Positions 16,295 through 23,981 of a DNA stretch of 64,000 nt are shown piece by piece. A program made the position numbers and the translations under genes. The notes below the pieces were generated by a model. The model made no database searches. It was not told the origin of the DNA and was given only the letters and a program-made list of their open reading frames with translations. This DNA comes from Lachnospiraceae bacterium. Its GTDB lineage: Bacteria > Bacillota > Clostridia > Lachnospirales > Lachnospiraceae. The DNA is taken from contig JAFSRP010000018.1 in NCBI GenBank assembly GCA_017446045.1, positions 294,759 to 358,758 of the forward strand, given 5' to 3'. The stretch's first letter is position 1. Each line of letters begins with the position of its first letter.

Positions 16295-16363
16295 TTAATC
16301 CATACGGCACATCATGCCGCACATGTACATGCACATGACCATCATCGTATGATCTCTCTTCAT
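16295..16363 (-). CDS. Methionine-rich leader peptide of the metQ operon
   Basis: A 22-codon frame opens at ATG 16361-16363, nine bases after AAGGAG, and stops at TAA 16295-16297. Nine of the 22 residues are Met (positions 1, 7, 8, 10, 12, 14, 17, 18, 21) and three are Cys (11, 15, 19). Such enrichment in the operon's own substrate amino acid, followed by a rho-independent terminator, is the classic design of ribosome-mediated attenuation. With low charged Met-tRNA, ribosomes would stall on the Met codons. The TTCGTTC segment after the stop would then stay free to pair with the terminator loop. Confidence 0.8.
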   Translation of the reverse strand: MKRDHTMMVMCMYMCGMMCRMD

Positions 16364-16440
16364 CGCGATTTTCTCCTTTCTCTGCTGACCCGTATGGTTT
16401 ACCCATCTGGTCACTCGGTTGTTTGAACTAATTGTTTGCG

Positions 16441-16469
16441 ATAATAACACCAATTGCCACCCTTGTCAA
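16441..16469 (-). promoter_or_regulatory. Promoter of the metQ operon
   Basis: TTGACA and TATTAT are separated by 17 bases on the minus strand. The predicted transcript has about 70 bases before the leader-peptide ATG, including a small hairpin with TGACC/GGTCA arms. Confidence 0.75.
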
Positions 16470-16555
16470 CAGATATTCCCATCTTTTTTCAATAATTTTT
16501 ATAATTGATTATCTGTTTTACTTATATTCACGTTTCTCTCTTTCCTTTTCCTCCA

Positions 16556-16591
16556 ACGAAAACAGCGCATACCCAAAGGATATGCGCTGTT
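16556..16591 (-). terminator. Terminator of the hydrogenase operon
   Basis: A perfect 11-bp stem (AACAGCGCATA with TATGCGCTGTT) lies 50 bases after the polyferredoxin stop codon, with a short minus-strand T tract (TTTTCG). Confidence 0.75.
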
Positions 16592-16640
16592 TTGTTCAAG
16601 TGATGGTTGAAGGGACTTCGACCGGTCCGTATGGAGGAGT

Positions 16641-17393
16641 TTATTCCTCGATCGGGCCCATGGAAAGTGCCTGCTTCGGGCAGCCCTTGATGCAGGCGCC
16701 GCATTTGATGCAGGTCTCACGGTCGATCTTCCAGGTCTTGGATGCACGGTCGACTTCGATCGCACCGACCGGGCACTTCTTCGCGCAGAGCGTGCAGTAG
16801 ACGCACTTCTCGGCATCGAAAACAACACCTTCGGGCTTCGGCTCGGCGAAGGAAAGGACCTTCTTCGGGCACTTGCCGATACAGATGCCGCACTTCACGC
16901 ACTTCTCGTGATCCACCTGCCAGGTCTTGGTGGTGCGGTCCACGGTAATGGCGTTCTGCGGGCAGTTCCTTGCGCAGAGACCACAGTAGATACAGTTGTC
17001 GATGTCGCAGGTAAGGTCGCCGATGATCTTCTTCTTGAAGGTAACGCCCTTGACCAGCAGATCCTCGTGCTTGGTTCCTACCATATGGTAGTCCTTGGTC
17101 ATCTGGATCGCGCCTTCTTCACAGAAGTCGACACAGGTCGCGCAGAAGGTACAGGAGGTAAGGTCAAAGGTACGCCAGATATTTTCGCCGCCTTCGACTT
17201 CCTCGCGCTCCAGCTCGATCGCAGCCGGAGAACATACCTTGATGCACATTCCGCAGTCAATGCACTTTTCGCCGTCAAAAGCAATGCGGCCGCGGTAATT
17301 GCCGAGACCCTCGCCTTCCGGACACGGGAATGCTTCGGTACTGGGTTTGGTGAATGCGTTGGTGATCGCCTTTTTTAAGAATGGGAACATCAT
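16641..17393 (-). CDS. Polyferredoxin subunit of the membrane-bound hydrogenase (six 4Fe-4S motifs)
   Basis: The 250-residue protein has six CxxCxxCxxxC(P/E/S) motifs at about residues 44, 81, 134, 165, 197 and 228, enough for six [4Fe-4S] clusters. The usual subunit at this position (MbhN, EchF, NuoI) has two. It overlaps the small-subunit gene by four bases and ends the operon. It should carry electrons from ferredoxin, or from another donor, to the small subunit on the cytoplasmic side. The extra clusters suggest an extended wire or an additional docking site. Confidence 0.9.
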   Translation of the reverse strand: MMFPFLKKAITNAFTKPSTEAFPCPEGEGLGNYRGRIAFDGEKCIDCGMCIKVCSPAAIELEREEVEGGENIWRTFDLTSCTFCATCVDFCEEGAIQMTKDYHMVGTKHEDLLVKGVTFKKKIIGDLTCDIDNCIYCGLCARNCPQNAITVDRTTKTWQVDHEKCVKCGICIGKCPKKVLSFAEPKPEGVVFDAEKCVYCTLCAKKCPVGAIEVDRASKTWKIDRETCIKCGACIKGCPKQALSMGPIEE

Positions 17394-17836
17394 TTGTGCA
17401 TCGCCTCCCTCTTCTCTTTCAAAATCAGAGCGGCCTTGTAAAGACCCTCCATGATGGCTTCCGGCTTCGGAGTGCAGCCCGCCACGGAAACATCCACATG
17501 GACGAAGTTGTCCAAAGGTGCCTCTACGGAGTAGCTCCCCTTGAATACATTACCGGACTTTGGGCAGGAGCCAAGTGATACGACACACTTGGGTTCCGGC
17601 ACCTGTGCCAGTGTACGGATCAGTCTCTCTCTGGACTGGGAAGTGACCGGGCCGGATACCACGACGATATCCGCATGTCTCGGTGTGCCTGCCAGCTTGA
17701 AGCCGAAACGCTCGGCATCATACCTCGGAGTCAGGACCGCGACCAGCTCGATATCGCAGCCGTTGCAGGAACCGGAATTGATATGGTAGAGCCAGGGAGA
17801 TTTCGAAGCACTGTCGTTAATTAATTTATTGAACAT
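17390..17836 (-). CDS. [NiFe] hydrogenase small subunit (NuoB/EchC/MbhJ-like)
   Basis: The 148-residue protein has the NuoB-type cluster ligands: Cys24 and Cys27 in SGSCNGCDIE, Cys91 in SLGSCPKSG, and Cys121 in VAGCTPKPE. Together they hold the single proximal [4Fe-4S] cluster next to the NiFe site. There is no Tat signal and no medial or distal clusters, as expected for group 4 energy-converting hydrogenases. It lies 17 bases after the NuoH-like gene and overlaps the polyferredoxin gene. Confidence 0.95.
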   Translation of the reverse strand: MFNKLINDSASKSPWLYHINSGSCNGCDIELVAVLTPRYDAERFGFKLAGTPRHADIVVVSGPVTSQSRERLIRTLAQVPEPKCVVSLGSCPKSGNVFKGSYSVEAPLDNFVHVDVSVAGCTPKPEAIMEGLYKAALILKEKREAMHK

Positions 17837-17853
17837 TCTTTCTTACCTCCTCA

Positions 17854-18804
17854 TTATAAGCCGCACCATACAAGGATCAGGCTGCAGAGCGCCATACCCG
17901 CCACAAATGTCCAGTAGAATTTGAACAGATGCTCGATCTTCAGACGCGCGGTCACTGCGTGGGTCGTGGACATGCAGATGATGGTGACGACAACGCAGAG
18001 CACGATAAAAATGATGATGTCGCAAAGGACAGAGCCGGTACGGATGCCGCCCAGGAAAAGGGATACGAACAGTCCGGACATAACGAACATCTTCATGGCA
18101 GTATTCAGCTTGAACATGCCGAGCGCGCCGCCGCTGTACTCGATCAGCGGGCCTTCGCAGATCTCGGTCTCCGCTTCTGCCACATCGAAAGGCTGGGTGC
18201 CGACTTCCGCCGGAACGACCAGCAGCATCGCGATGGCTGCGGGGATCATGCTCCACTGGAACAGCATATTGCCGTTCTCAGCCTGCCACATGGCGACCTT
18301 CTCCATGGAGAATGCCAGCTCGCTTCCGCCTGCCTTTCTGGCGACTGCCAGCAGTACCAGAACGAACGGAAGCTCATATGCCATCATGGTGACCATCTCA
18401 CGGGAGATACCAATGCCGGCATAAGGGGAACCTGAAGAGGAACCACCAACGATCAGGGCGACGCCCGGGATCGTAATAAGGTAAAGAATGACGATCATAT
18501 CCGCGTTGCCGGAGAAGGCGGTAAATCCGCCGACCGGGATGAACAGCATGATCAGGGCCAGAGAAACAAAGCCAATGACCGGTGCTGCCAGGAATGCGAG
18601 CTTGTTAGCCGCATGCGGAATAATGGTCTCCTTTCCCAGGAGCTTAAAGAAATCATACATGGGCTGCCTCAGAGGCGGTCCGATACGATGCTGCATGCGC
18701 GCGACGACCTTGCGGTCAACGCCGGCCAGGAAAAGGCCGAAGCATGAGGTAAACAGTGCGCCCGGGAAAATCAGGATGTAGAATAAGCTTTTCAGAATTA
18801 ACAT
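17854..18804 (-). CDS. NuoH/EchB/MbhM-like membrane anchor of the hydrogenase
   Basis: The 316-residue protein has about eight membrane helices. Family motifs include GVDRKVVARMQHRIGPPLRQPMYDFFKLLGKE near residue 28 and the acidic loop PFDVAEAETEICEGPLIEYSGG near 203, which corresponds to the quinone-site loop of complex I subunit ND1. In Mbh-type enzymes this subunit connects the catalytic arm to the antiporter-like arm and is thought to relay conformational or proton-path changes. Confidence 0.95.
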   Translation of the reverse strand: MLILKSLFYILIFPGALFTSCFGLFLAGVDRKVVARMQHRIGPPLRQPMYDFFKLLGKETIIPHAANKLAFLAAPVIGFVSLALIMLFIPVGGFTAFSGNADMIVILYLITIPGVALIVGGSSSGSPYAGIGISREMVTMMAYELPFVLVLLAVARKAGGSELAFSMEKVAMWQAENGNMLFQWSMIPAAIAMLLVVPAEVGTQPFDVAEAETEICEGPLIEYSGGALGMFKLNTAMKMFVMSGLFVSLFLGGIRTGSVLCDIIIFIVLCVVVTIICMSTTHAVTARLKIEHLFKFYWTFVAGMALCSLILVWCGL

Positions 18805-18818
18805 TTCCTTCCCTCCCC

Positions 18819-20732
18819 TTAACGCATAAAGATAAACATGCAGAGCGTGATGATCGCAGTCGCGATGACTGTGAATACCGCGTAATCTGTCACAATACCG
18901 CTGTGCAGACCCTCAAGAACTCTGTAGTAGCCCTTCCAGTCCGTCTTGAAGCCCCAGAACAGATCAGAACCGCCGACCTGTGAGAAGAGCTCCTCTTCAC
19001 CGGAGAAGAAAGTAGCATACTTGGGATCATATTTCACACCGGGCTGCAGAAGCTGGCCTCTGCTGCTCTTGCTGCCGGTGATCACGATGAATGCTGCAAT
19101 GAAGATCACGACGAAGAGGATCAGCCAGACGATCGGATTCCAGAAGCTGAATGCTGCCGGAGCGACCTCGATGTTGCTTACACCCAGTCCTGCCGCGTAA
19201 CCGTCGCCCATCATCTTATCGATGTAATTAGTGACGTTCAATGCAGCGTTGGTAGCCGGATACAGCAGATACTTGTTCACGATCGGATAGAAAATGCCGC
19301 AGAGCACGCAGAGCGCCGACATGATGTACATCGGTACCAGCATGGCAGCCGGAACTTCCTTCGTCTTCTTCAGTTCAGCCGGAAGCTGTCCGAAGAACAC
19401 AGCCTGGGTGACCTTGATGAAGGATGCCAGGGTCATGACGGAAACGACCAGTGCAACGACGGTCACGATCGCGTATACGAAATTGCCGGACTCCACTGCC
19501 TTGGTGTAAGTCGCCTGATAGACCAGCCACTTGGAAACAAAGCCGTTGAACGGCGGCAGGCCCGAGATGGAGAATGCCCCGATCAGGAAACAGATGGTCG
19601 TTTTCGGCATTCTCTTGGAAAGTCCGCCGAGCTTGTCCAGGTTGGTGGTACCGGTCGCGTACAGAACAGCACCGGCAGTCAGGAACAGAAGGCCCTTGAA
19701 CAGCGTGTGGTTCATCGCATGGAACAGACCGCTGGTAAGGCCAAGCGCTGAGCCAAGGCCGATCGCGGTGATCACGTAGCCGATCTGCGAAATGGAGTGG
19801 AACGCCAGCAGGCGCTTGAACTCATGCTGGGTCAGCGCCATAGTAACACCGATGAACATGGTGACTGCGCCGAAAAGAACGATCAGCATCTGTACGTTGG
19901 ACTGATCCATAACTCTGAAAATGATGTAGAGTACCCGGATCATACCGTACACACCAGCCTTGTTGACCATGCCCGAGAAGATCATGGAGATCGAAGTCGG
20001 AGCAACCATGTAGGCATCTGCTGCCGGGGTATGGAACGGAACGATATAACTCTTAACGCCGAAACCGGCAACGATCAGAGCGAGTGCCATAACGGTGGTC
20101 GGTGTAAGGCCGCCGCAGGAAAGCTGTGCACTGATCTGTGCCATGTTCAGAGTGTGGCACTGTCCATAGATCAGGGCAATACCGGTCAGGGTGAAGGAGG
20201 AACCCATGGATCCGATGACCAGATACTTGAAGCCTGCTTCCAGTGTACCTTCGTTTTCATTTCTGAACGCGGTCAGTGCTACGGAAGCGAAGGTCATGAT
20301 CTCCACCATGACGAACATATTGAAGACGTCGCCTGTCATTACCAGACCAAGCACAGAGCCGGAAAGCATCAGATACAGGGTATAGTAATGTCCGAGGTGA
20401 TGGTCGTTTGCCATATAGCTGAGGGAGTACACACCGGAAAGCCAGAAGGTCGTCACCACGAGCAGGGCAAAGAACAGGCTCAGCGCATCGATCTCATAAC
20501 CGATACCGATGGCATAGCCGGATACGGGCGCCCAGTTACCCATCCAGTAACTGATGATCTCGCCGTCGATCATAACGGGCTTGATCAGCGCATAAATAAG
20601 TACGAGTGCAATGGTTGCCGCCAGCATTGTGATCGTGTTCCGGATGCCTTCGTTCTTGGATCCGAAGATCTCCACACAGAACGCGCCCAGGAACAGCAGC
20701 ATAACGGCTAATACCGGGAAATGCTGTATCAT
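18819..20732 (-). CDS. NuoL/MrpD-like antiporter subunit (MbhH-like) with C-terminal extension
   Basis: The 637-residue protein has about 14 core helices and the ion-pathway motifs of the proton-conducting transporter family, including MTGDVFNMFVMVEIMTFASVALTAF (acidic residue in helix 5) and the HAMNHTLFKGLLFLTAGAV Lys motif. It exceeds the usual about 500 residues of MrpD/MbhH. The extra about 130 C-terminal residues contain a long helix and a final membrane helix (IVTDYAVFTVIATAIITLCMFIFMR). This may correspond to the separate MbhI subunit fused in frame. It starts inside the end of the K-like gene (4-base overlap). Confidence 0.93.
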   Translation of the reverse strand: MIQHFPVLAVMLLFLGAFCVEIFGSKNEGIRNTITMLAATIALVLIYALIKPVMIDGEIISYWMGNWAPVSGYAIGIGYEIDALSLFFALLVVTTFWLSGVYSLSYMANDHHLGHYYTLYLMLSGSVLGLVMTGDVFNMFVMVEIMTFASVALTAFRNENEGTLEAGFKYLVIGSMGSSFTLTGIALIYGQCHTLNMAQISAQLSCGGLTPTTVMALALIVAGFGVKSYIVPFHTPAADAYMVAPTSISMIFSGMVNKAGVYGMIRVLYIIFRVMDQSNVQMLIVLFGAVTMFIGVTMALTQHEFKRLLAFHSISQIGYVITAIGLGSALGLTSGLFHAMNHTLFKGLLFLTAGAVLYATGTTNLDKLGGLSKRMPKTTICFLIGAFSISGLPPFNGFVSKWLVYQATYTKAVESGNFVYAIVTVVALVVSVMTLASFIKVTQAVFFGQLPAELKKTKEVPAAMLVPMYIMSALCVLCGIFYPIVNKYLLYPATNAALNVTNYIDKMMGDGYAAGLGVSNIEVAPAAFSFWNPIVWLILFVVIFIAAFIVITGSKSSRGQLLQPGVKYDPKYATFFSGEEELFSQVGGSDLFWGFKTDWKGYYRVLEGLHSGIVTDYAVFTVIATAIITLCMFIFMR

Positions 20733-21088
20733 CCGTGCAACCTCCTTACATCATCCGCATTGATGGACTTATACTTTCTGTAGATCATGATGACCAGGGA
20801 CAGTGCCATGGCATCCACGCAGGCGCCGATGACGATGCTGGTCAGTGTCAGTGCCTGAGGCACCGGGTCTACGAAAAAGTGAGGAGCTACGCCATTCAGA
20901 AGATCAGACATCTGATAGATCGGCGCAGTACCGCCATCATTGAATCCCAGGCTGACGATCAGCAGATTGACGCCGTAGTCGACGATGCCGAGGCCCAGGA
21001 CGACCTTGATCAGGTTCTTCTTGGTACATACGGTGTAAAGACCGAGGACGATCAGTACAATCGAAGCGATATAATTGACAATAATCAT
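20729..21088 (-). CDS. NuoK/MrpC-like subunit (MbhG-like)
   Basis: The 119-residue protein has three membrane helices and the family pattern GLGIVDYGVNLLIVSLGF, DPVPQALTLTSIVIGACVDAMALSLVIMIYRKY. The embedded acidic residue typical of NuoK/MrpC helix 2-3 is present. It overlaps its neighbours by four bases on each side, so it is translated as part of the Mrp-like block. Confidence 0.93.
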   Translation of the reverse strand: MIIVNYIASIVLIVLGLYTVCTKKNLIKVVLGLGIVDYGVNLLIVSLGFNDGGTAPIYQMSDLLNGVAPHFFVDPVPQALTLTSIVIGACVDAMALSLVIMIYRKYKSINADDVRRLHG

Positions 21089-21663
21089 TCTGTCACGCCC
21101 TCCTTTACCGTTTCTGTCGCGACTGCCGCATCGACAGCCTCTTCCAGCGGAAGCTCTGCAGGTGCTTCGGCAGCCTCGATCGCTTCGACCGCGGGTGCAG
21201 CATCTGCGTCATCCGGATCCGGAGCCAGCAGTCCCAGCATCAGAAGAAGCAGGAAACCGACACCGCTTAAGACCTTATAACCGACCGCATATCCCATGAA
21301 GGTGATAGTGCCGGCGGAAAGGAAGTCACCAACCGCGCCCATGTTGTAGAAAATGTTACGGCAGAAGTTGGCGCCAAACGCGATGCCCAGAAGGCCGAGG
21401 ATGACATAGAGGGATGCGCCGATGGCTTCGTTGACACGCAGCGCTTCGGTGCTGATCGCTTTAGTCGCAATGTTGTAGCCATATCCCAGATACAGGAGCA
21501 GGGCGCCGGATGCCACACAGACACCGCCCTGGAAGCCTCCGCCGGGGGAAATGGTTCCGAACAGGATAATATAGAGACCGAAGGTCAGTGCAAAGGGCAG
21601 GAACTTATCCGCGCCGCACTTGATAATGACGTTCTTTTCGGTAATGCCTTCTTTAAACTTCAT
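21085..21663 (-). CDS. MrpB-like subunit (MbhF-like) with Ala/Glu-rich tail
   Basis: Residues about 1-145 form four membrane helices with the diagnostic ISPGGGFQGGVCVASGALLLYL of MrpB/MnhB. The last about 45 residues (from PDPDDADAAP) are an Ala/Glu/Pro/Asp-rich, strongly acidic and probably unstructured tail that ordinary MrpB proteins lack. The start codon overlaps the previous stop by one base (TAATG). Confidence 0.9.
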   Translation of the reverse strand: MKFKEGITEKNVIIKCGADKFLPFALTFGLYIILFGTISPGGGFQGGVCVASGALLLYLGYGYNIATKAISTEALRVNEAIGASLYVILGLLGIAFGANFCRNIFYNMGAVGDFLSAGTITFMGYAVGYKVLSGVGFLLLLMLGLLAPDPDDADAAPAVEAIEAAEAPAELPLEEAVDAAVATETVKEGVTE

Positions 21664-22019
21664 TATGCTTCTCCTCCTTTCTCTTCTTTCTTATGGCCGC
21701 GGCTCAGGATCACGAAGGAACCGGCAATAGCGGTCAGAAGGATAAAGGACTCGCCAAGAGTATCGAATCCACGGAAGTCGAAGACGACGGCGGCTACGTT
21801 GTTGGCTGCCATGGTCTTTTCCAGGTTTTCCTTGACGATGACGTCGGCCACGCCGTCCGGGTTGGATGTATCGTAGACCGTCGGATTGTTGTAGAGATCC
21901 ACAACATTAAAGCTGCTTCCGTCATAGGTGACCGGAATGTTGTCGTACGCAAAACGTCCGGCAAACACGCCGCAGACCAGGATGATCAGAAGGGACATAA
22001 GGGTGATCGTTCTCTTCAT
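21663..22019 (-). CDS. MbhE-like subunit (MrpA C-terminal-domain-like)
   Basis: The 118-residue protein has an N-terminal helix, an extracytoplasmic stretch, and a final helix preceded by AAVVFDFRGFDTLGESFILLTAIAGS. That is the signature of the MrpA C-terminal region and MbhE. The C-terminal KKEEKGGEA is cytoplasmic. It overlaps both neighbouring genes by one to four bases. It contributes to the sodium/proton translocation half of the complex. Confidence 0.9.
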   Translation of the reverse strand: MKRTITLMSLLIILVCGVFAGRFAYDNIPVTYDGSSFNVVDLYNNPTVYDTSNPDGVADVIVKENLEKTMAANNVAAVVFDFRGFDTLGESFILLTAIAGSFVILSRGHKKEEKGGEA

Positions 22020-22273
22020 CTCTCTTCCTCCTCCTTAGGTGTGGTCTTCTTCACGGCGATGACGAAGATGGCGGTGGAAAGCACGGCGCCGACGGCTGCC
22101 TCTGCGATCGCCACGTCCGGAGCCTGCAGCAGGATGAACTCCAGTGCCACGAGCGCGCCGGTAACGCCAAGCGCAATGACCGATGACAGGACATTCTCGA
22201 ACATGACCGCACAGACTGCCGTCACCAGAATGCCGATGATAACGAGTGTATTAAAAAGGATCATGACGTTCAT
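22016..22273 (-). CDS. MbhD-like subunit (DUF4040)
   Basis: The 85-residue protein has three helices and the motif LEFILLQAPDVAIAEAAVGA, characteristic of the MbhD/MrpA-internal domain, with conserved acidic residues in the membrane. It is coupled to the MrpG-like gene through TAATG. Confidence 0.9.
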   Translation of the reverse strand: MNVMILFNTLVIIGILVTAVCAVMFENVLSSVIALGVTGALVALEFILLQAPDVAIAEAAVGAVLSTAIFVIAVKKTTPKEEEER

Positions 22274-22614
22274 TATTCTTCCACCATATCCTCTCCGTAT
22301 TTATCCACTTCATACTTCTTTTCCGGACGGACCCCGTGCTTGTATCCGCCGCGGCAGATCGCATGGCCTGCGATCGGGTTCGTGATGATGTAGAAAATAC
22401 CCATGAAAACCAGCTTGACCGCCATGCCGCCGTCATGCAGATAAATGGCTGCATAGAGAACACCGCCGATAATAACGCCGAGCACGCCGAGCGTAGCGAT
22501 GTTGGTGCTGGACTGCATCCGGCAGAACGCGTCAGGCATACGAAGCATGCCTACCACTCCGGCGAACGCGAAGAAAATGCTGATGACGATCAGTAAATCA
22601 ATAACGATTCTCAT
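22273..22614 (-). CDS. MrpG-like subunit (MbhC-like)
   Basis: The 113-residue protein has three helices and the MrpG motif GMLRMPDAFCRMQSSTNIATLGVLGVIIGG. The C-terminus is charged (GVRPEKKYEVDKYGEDMVEE). It lies in the fixed MrpE-F-G order seen in Mbh operons. Confidence 0.93.
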   Translation of the reverse strand: MRIVIDLLIVISIFFAFAGVVGMLRMPDAFCRMQSSTNIATLGVLGVIIGGVLYAAIYLHDGGMAVKLVFMGIFYIITNPIAGHAICRGGYKHGVRPEKKYEVDKYGEDMVEE

Positions 22615-22871
22615 AGCCTTCCCTCCAGATAACGTGCAACGATGGTCGAACCGATGAATCCGAGGATCGCGGTGATGAATGCGATATCCAGGAATACGGA
22701 TCTTCCGGAATAAAGGGCGAACAGGATCAATGCCATATCGCTTAAGATATCAATGCTGTCGGCAGTGACCGCTCTGTCCACCACGCTCGGTCCCTTGATC
22801 AGTCTGAACATCAGACAGAGGGCCAGAACGATGAAGCAAACTGCGAAAAACAGTAATTCCTGCATGATCAT
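22611..22871 (-). CDS. MrpF-like subunit (MbhB-like)
   Basis: This is a three-helix protein of about 86 residues with the MrpF pattern FRLIKGPSVVDRAVTADSIDILSDMALILFALYSGRSVFLDIAFITAILGF. The ATG at 22871 is chosen because GGGAGG lies eight bases upstream and the codon overlaps the MrpE-like stop (ATGA). Confidence 0.93.
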   Translation of the reverse strand: MIMQELLFFAVCFIVLALCLMFRLIKGPSVVDRAVTADSIDILSDMALILFALYSGRSVFLDIAFITAILGFIGSTIVARYLEGRL

Positions 22872-23407
22872 TCCCAAATCCTCCCTGTCCAGCTCTCCAG
22901 GGTGCCCTTGATGGCTTCCCCGGCCTCCACAGGATCAGAAGATGCCACATCGATCCAGTGGATATAATAATAGGTCTGTCCCTCTTCTTCCGTGATATCC
23001 ATGGTGATGGTACCAGGCGTCAGTGTGATCGAGTTGGCCAGCATTGCCTGTCCGTATTCGGACTTCATGTTGCTCGGGATCTTGACGATGCCCGGGTTGA
23101 CGGGAAGCTGCGGGCTCAGGGCACGCATGGCAACGTCAACATTGGCCTTCCAGAGTTCGATCGGGAAGATCACAAAACAGTATGTCAGATAGGCGGGCAG
23201 CTTGGTCAGCAGATAAAACGGCTTCTCATGAATGAAGAAGCGTGCGCTGAAAAGTGCCACCAGAAAGCTGACAACAAGTCCTGCGATCAGTACCTGGGCG
23301 GACGGAGCGCCACGGAAGATCGATACGATCTGTCCTGTTATCACCAGCCAGAATAAATAACATACAATGGCTGTTGACAACACCGCCGATGAACTTGCTT
23401 TCTTCAC
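22868..23407 (-). CDS. MrpE-like subunit (MbhA-like)
   Basis: The 179-residue protein starts with GTG preceded by AGGAGG at 7 bases. Two to three N-terminal helices are followed by the MrpE motifs VNPGIVKIPSNMKSEYGQAMLANSITLTPGTITMDI and YYYIHWIDV in the cytoplasmic domain. It opens the Mrp-like block downstream of hypA. Confidence 0.93.
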   Translation of the reverse strand: MKKASSSAVLSTAIVCYLFWLVITGQIVSIFRGAPSAQVLIAGLVVSFLVALFSARFFIHEKPFYLLTKLPAYLTYCFVIFPIELWKANVDVAMRALSPQLPVNPGIVKIPSNMKSEYGQAMLANSITLTPGTITMDITEEEGQTYYYIHWIDVASSDPVEAGEAIKGTLESWTGRIWE

Positions 23408-23469
23408 AGGTGTACCTCCTGAGGTGTTGATTTATATAAGTTGCTTTCATTACGATTGACCGGCCGGGA

Positions 23470-23811
23470 TCATTCCGCTTCTACGGAATCCACGAAATAC
23501 TCCTTGCCGGAGATGATCCTGAACCCTGTGCTGCCGCATTGCGGACAGGCGTAGGTCCCCTTCCGGATCTCACCCTCAAAACCACAGTCCCTGCAGGTGA
23601 TCCGGATCGGCGTTTTCTCTATTATGATCCGGGCGCCCTCCGCTATGGTTCCTTTTGCTGCGATCCTGAAATACTCATGAACACAGGACGGAACGATGCC
23701 GGAAAGCTCGCCGATCTTCAGCCGGATCGAGAGGATCTTCTCCACGTCATATTTTTTGACCTCCGGGATCACGGTATCCAGGATCCCTTCGACGATGACG
23801 AGTTCGTGCAT
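23470..23811 (-). CDS. hypA: Hydrogenase nickel-insertion protein HypA
   Basis: The 113-residue protein has the Ni-binding N-terminus MHEL and a zinc site made by CRDCGFEG and CPQCGS (CxxC pairs about residues 73-95). It delivers Ni to the large subunit, normally with the GTPase HypB. It lies inside the structural operon between the large subunit and the antiporter genes. HypB is not in the window. Confidence 0.95.
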   Translation of the reverse strand: MHELVIVEGILDTVIPEVKKYDVEKILSIRLKIGELSGIVPSCVHEYFRIAAKGTIAEGARIIIEKTPIRITCRDCGFEGEIRKGTYACPQCGSTGFRIISGKEYFVDSVEAE

Positions 23812-23851
23812 GGGCTCTCCTTTACTCGAGCAGCTATTCTTCGCCCATTCG

Positions 23852-23953
23852 GAATCCGGTCCTTCGGACCTTATTCCTCATGGTCTCAGCGTCTGCCAGG
23901 CAGACGTCGTGTCATTCGGCTCATGAAAATACAAGCAAGCTTGCTTTTCATGA
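23852..23953. repeat. Three tandem intercistronic hairpins between hydrogenase large subunit and hypA
   Basis: The hairpins are 23852-23876 (GGTCC/GGACC extended by GAAT/ATTC), 23890-23906 (CGTCTG/CAGACG) and 23921-23953 (TCATGAAAA with the downstream TTTTCATGA and the palindrome AAGCAAGCTTGCTT). No T tract follows, so they are more likely mRNA-processing or stabilising elements than terminators. Confidence 0.55.
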
Positions 23954-23981
23954 TCCTCATTCCACCAGCTGCTTGGTTAAG

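Noticed and set aside
16191-16406. 71-codon frame overlapping the Met leader peptide
   Set aside because: It lacks a ribosome binding site, runs through the attenuator terminator, and is in another frame from the well-supported 22-codon peptide.
15968-16440. S-box or T-box riboswitch upstream of metQ
   Set aside because: The conserved SAM-I core and the T-box sequence with GGN specifier elements are not present.
19797-20711. Long plus-strand frame opposite the MbhH-like gene
   Set aside because: It is antisense to an obvious membrane subunit and its translation is His/Gln/Asp-rich without structure.
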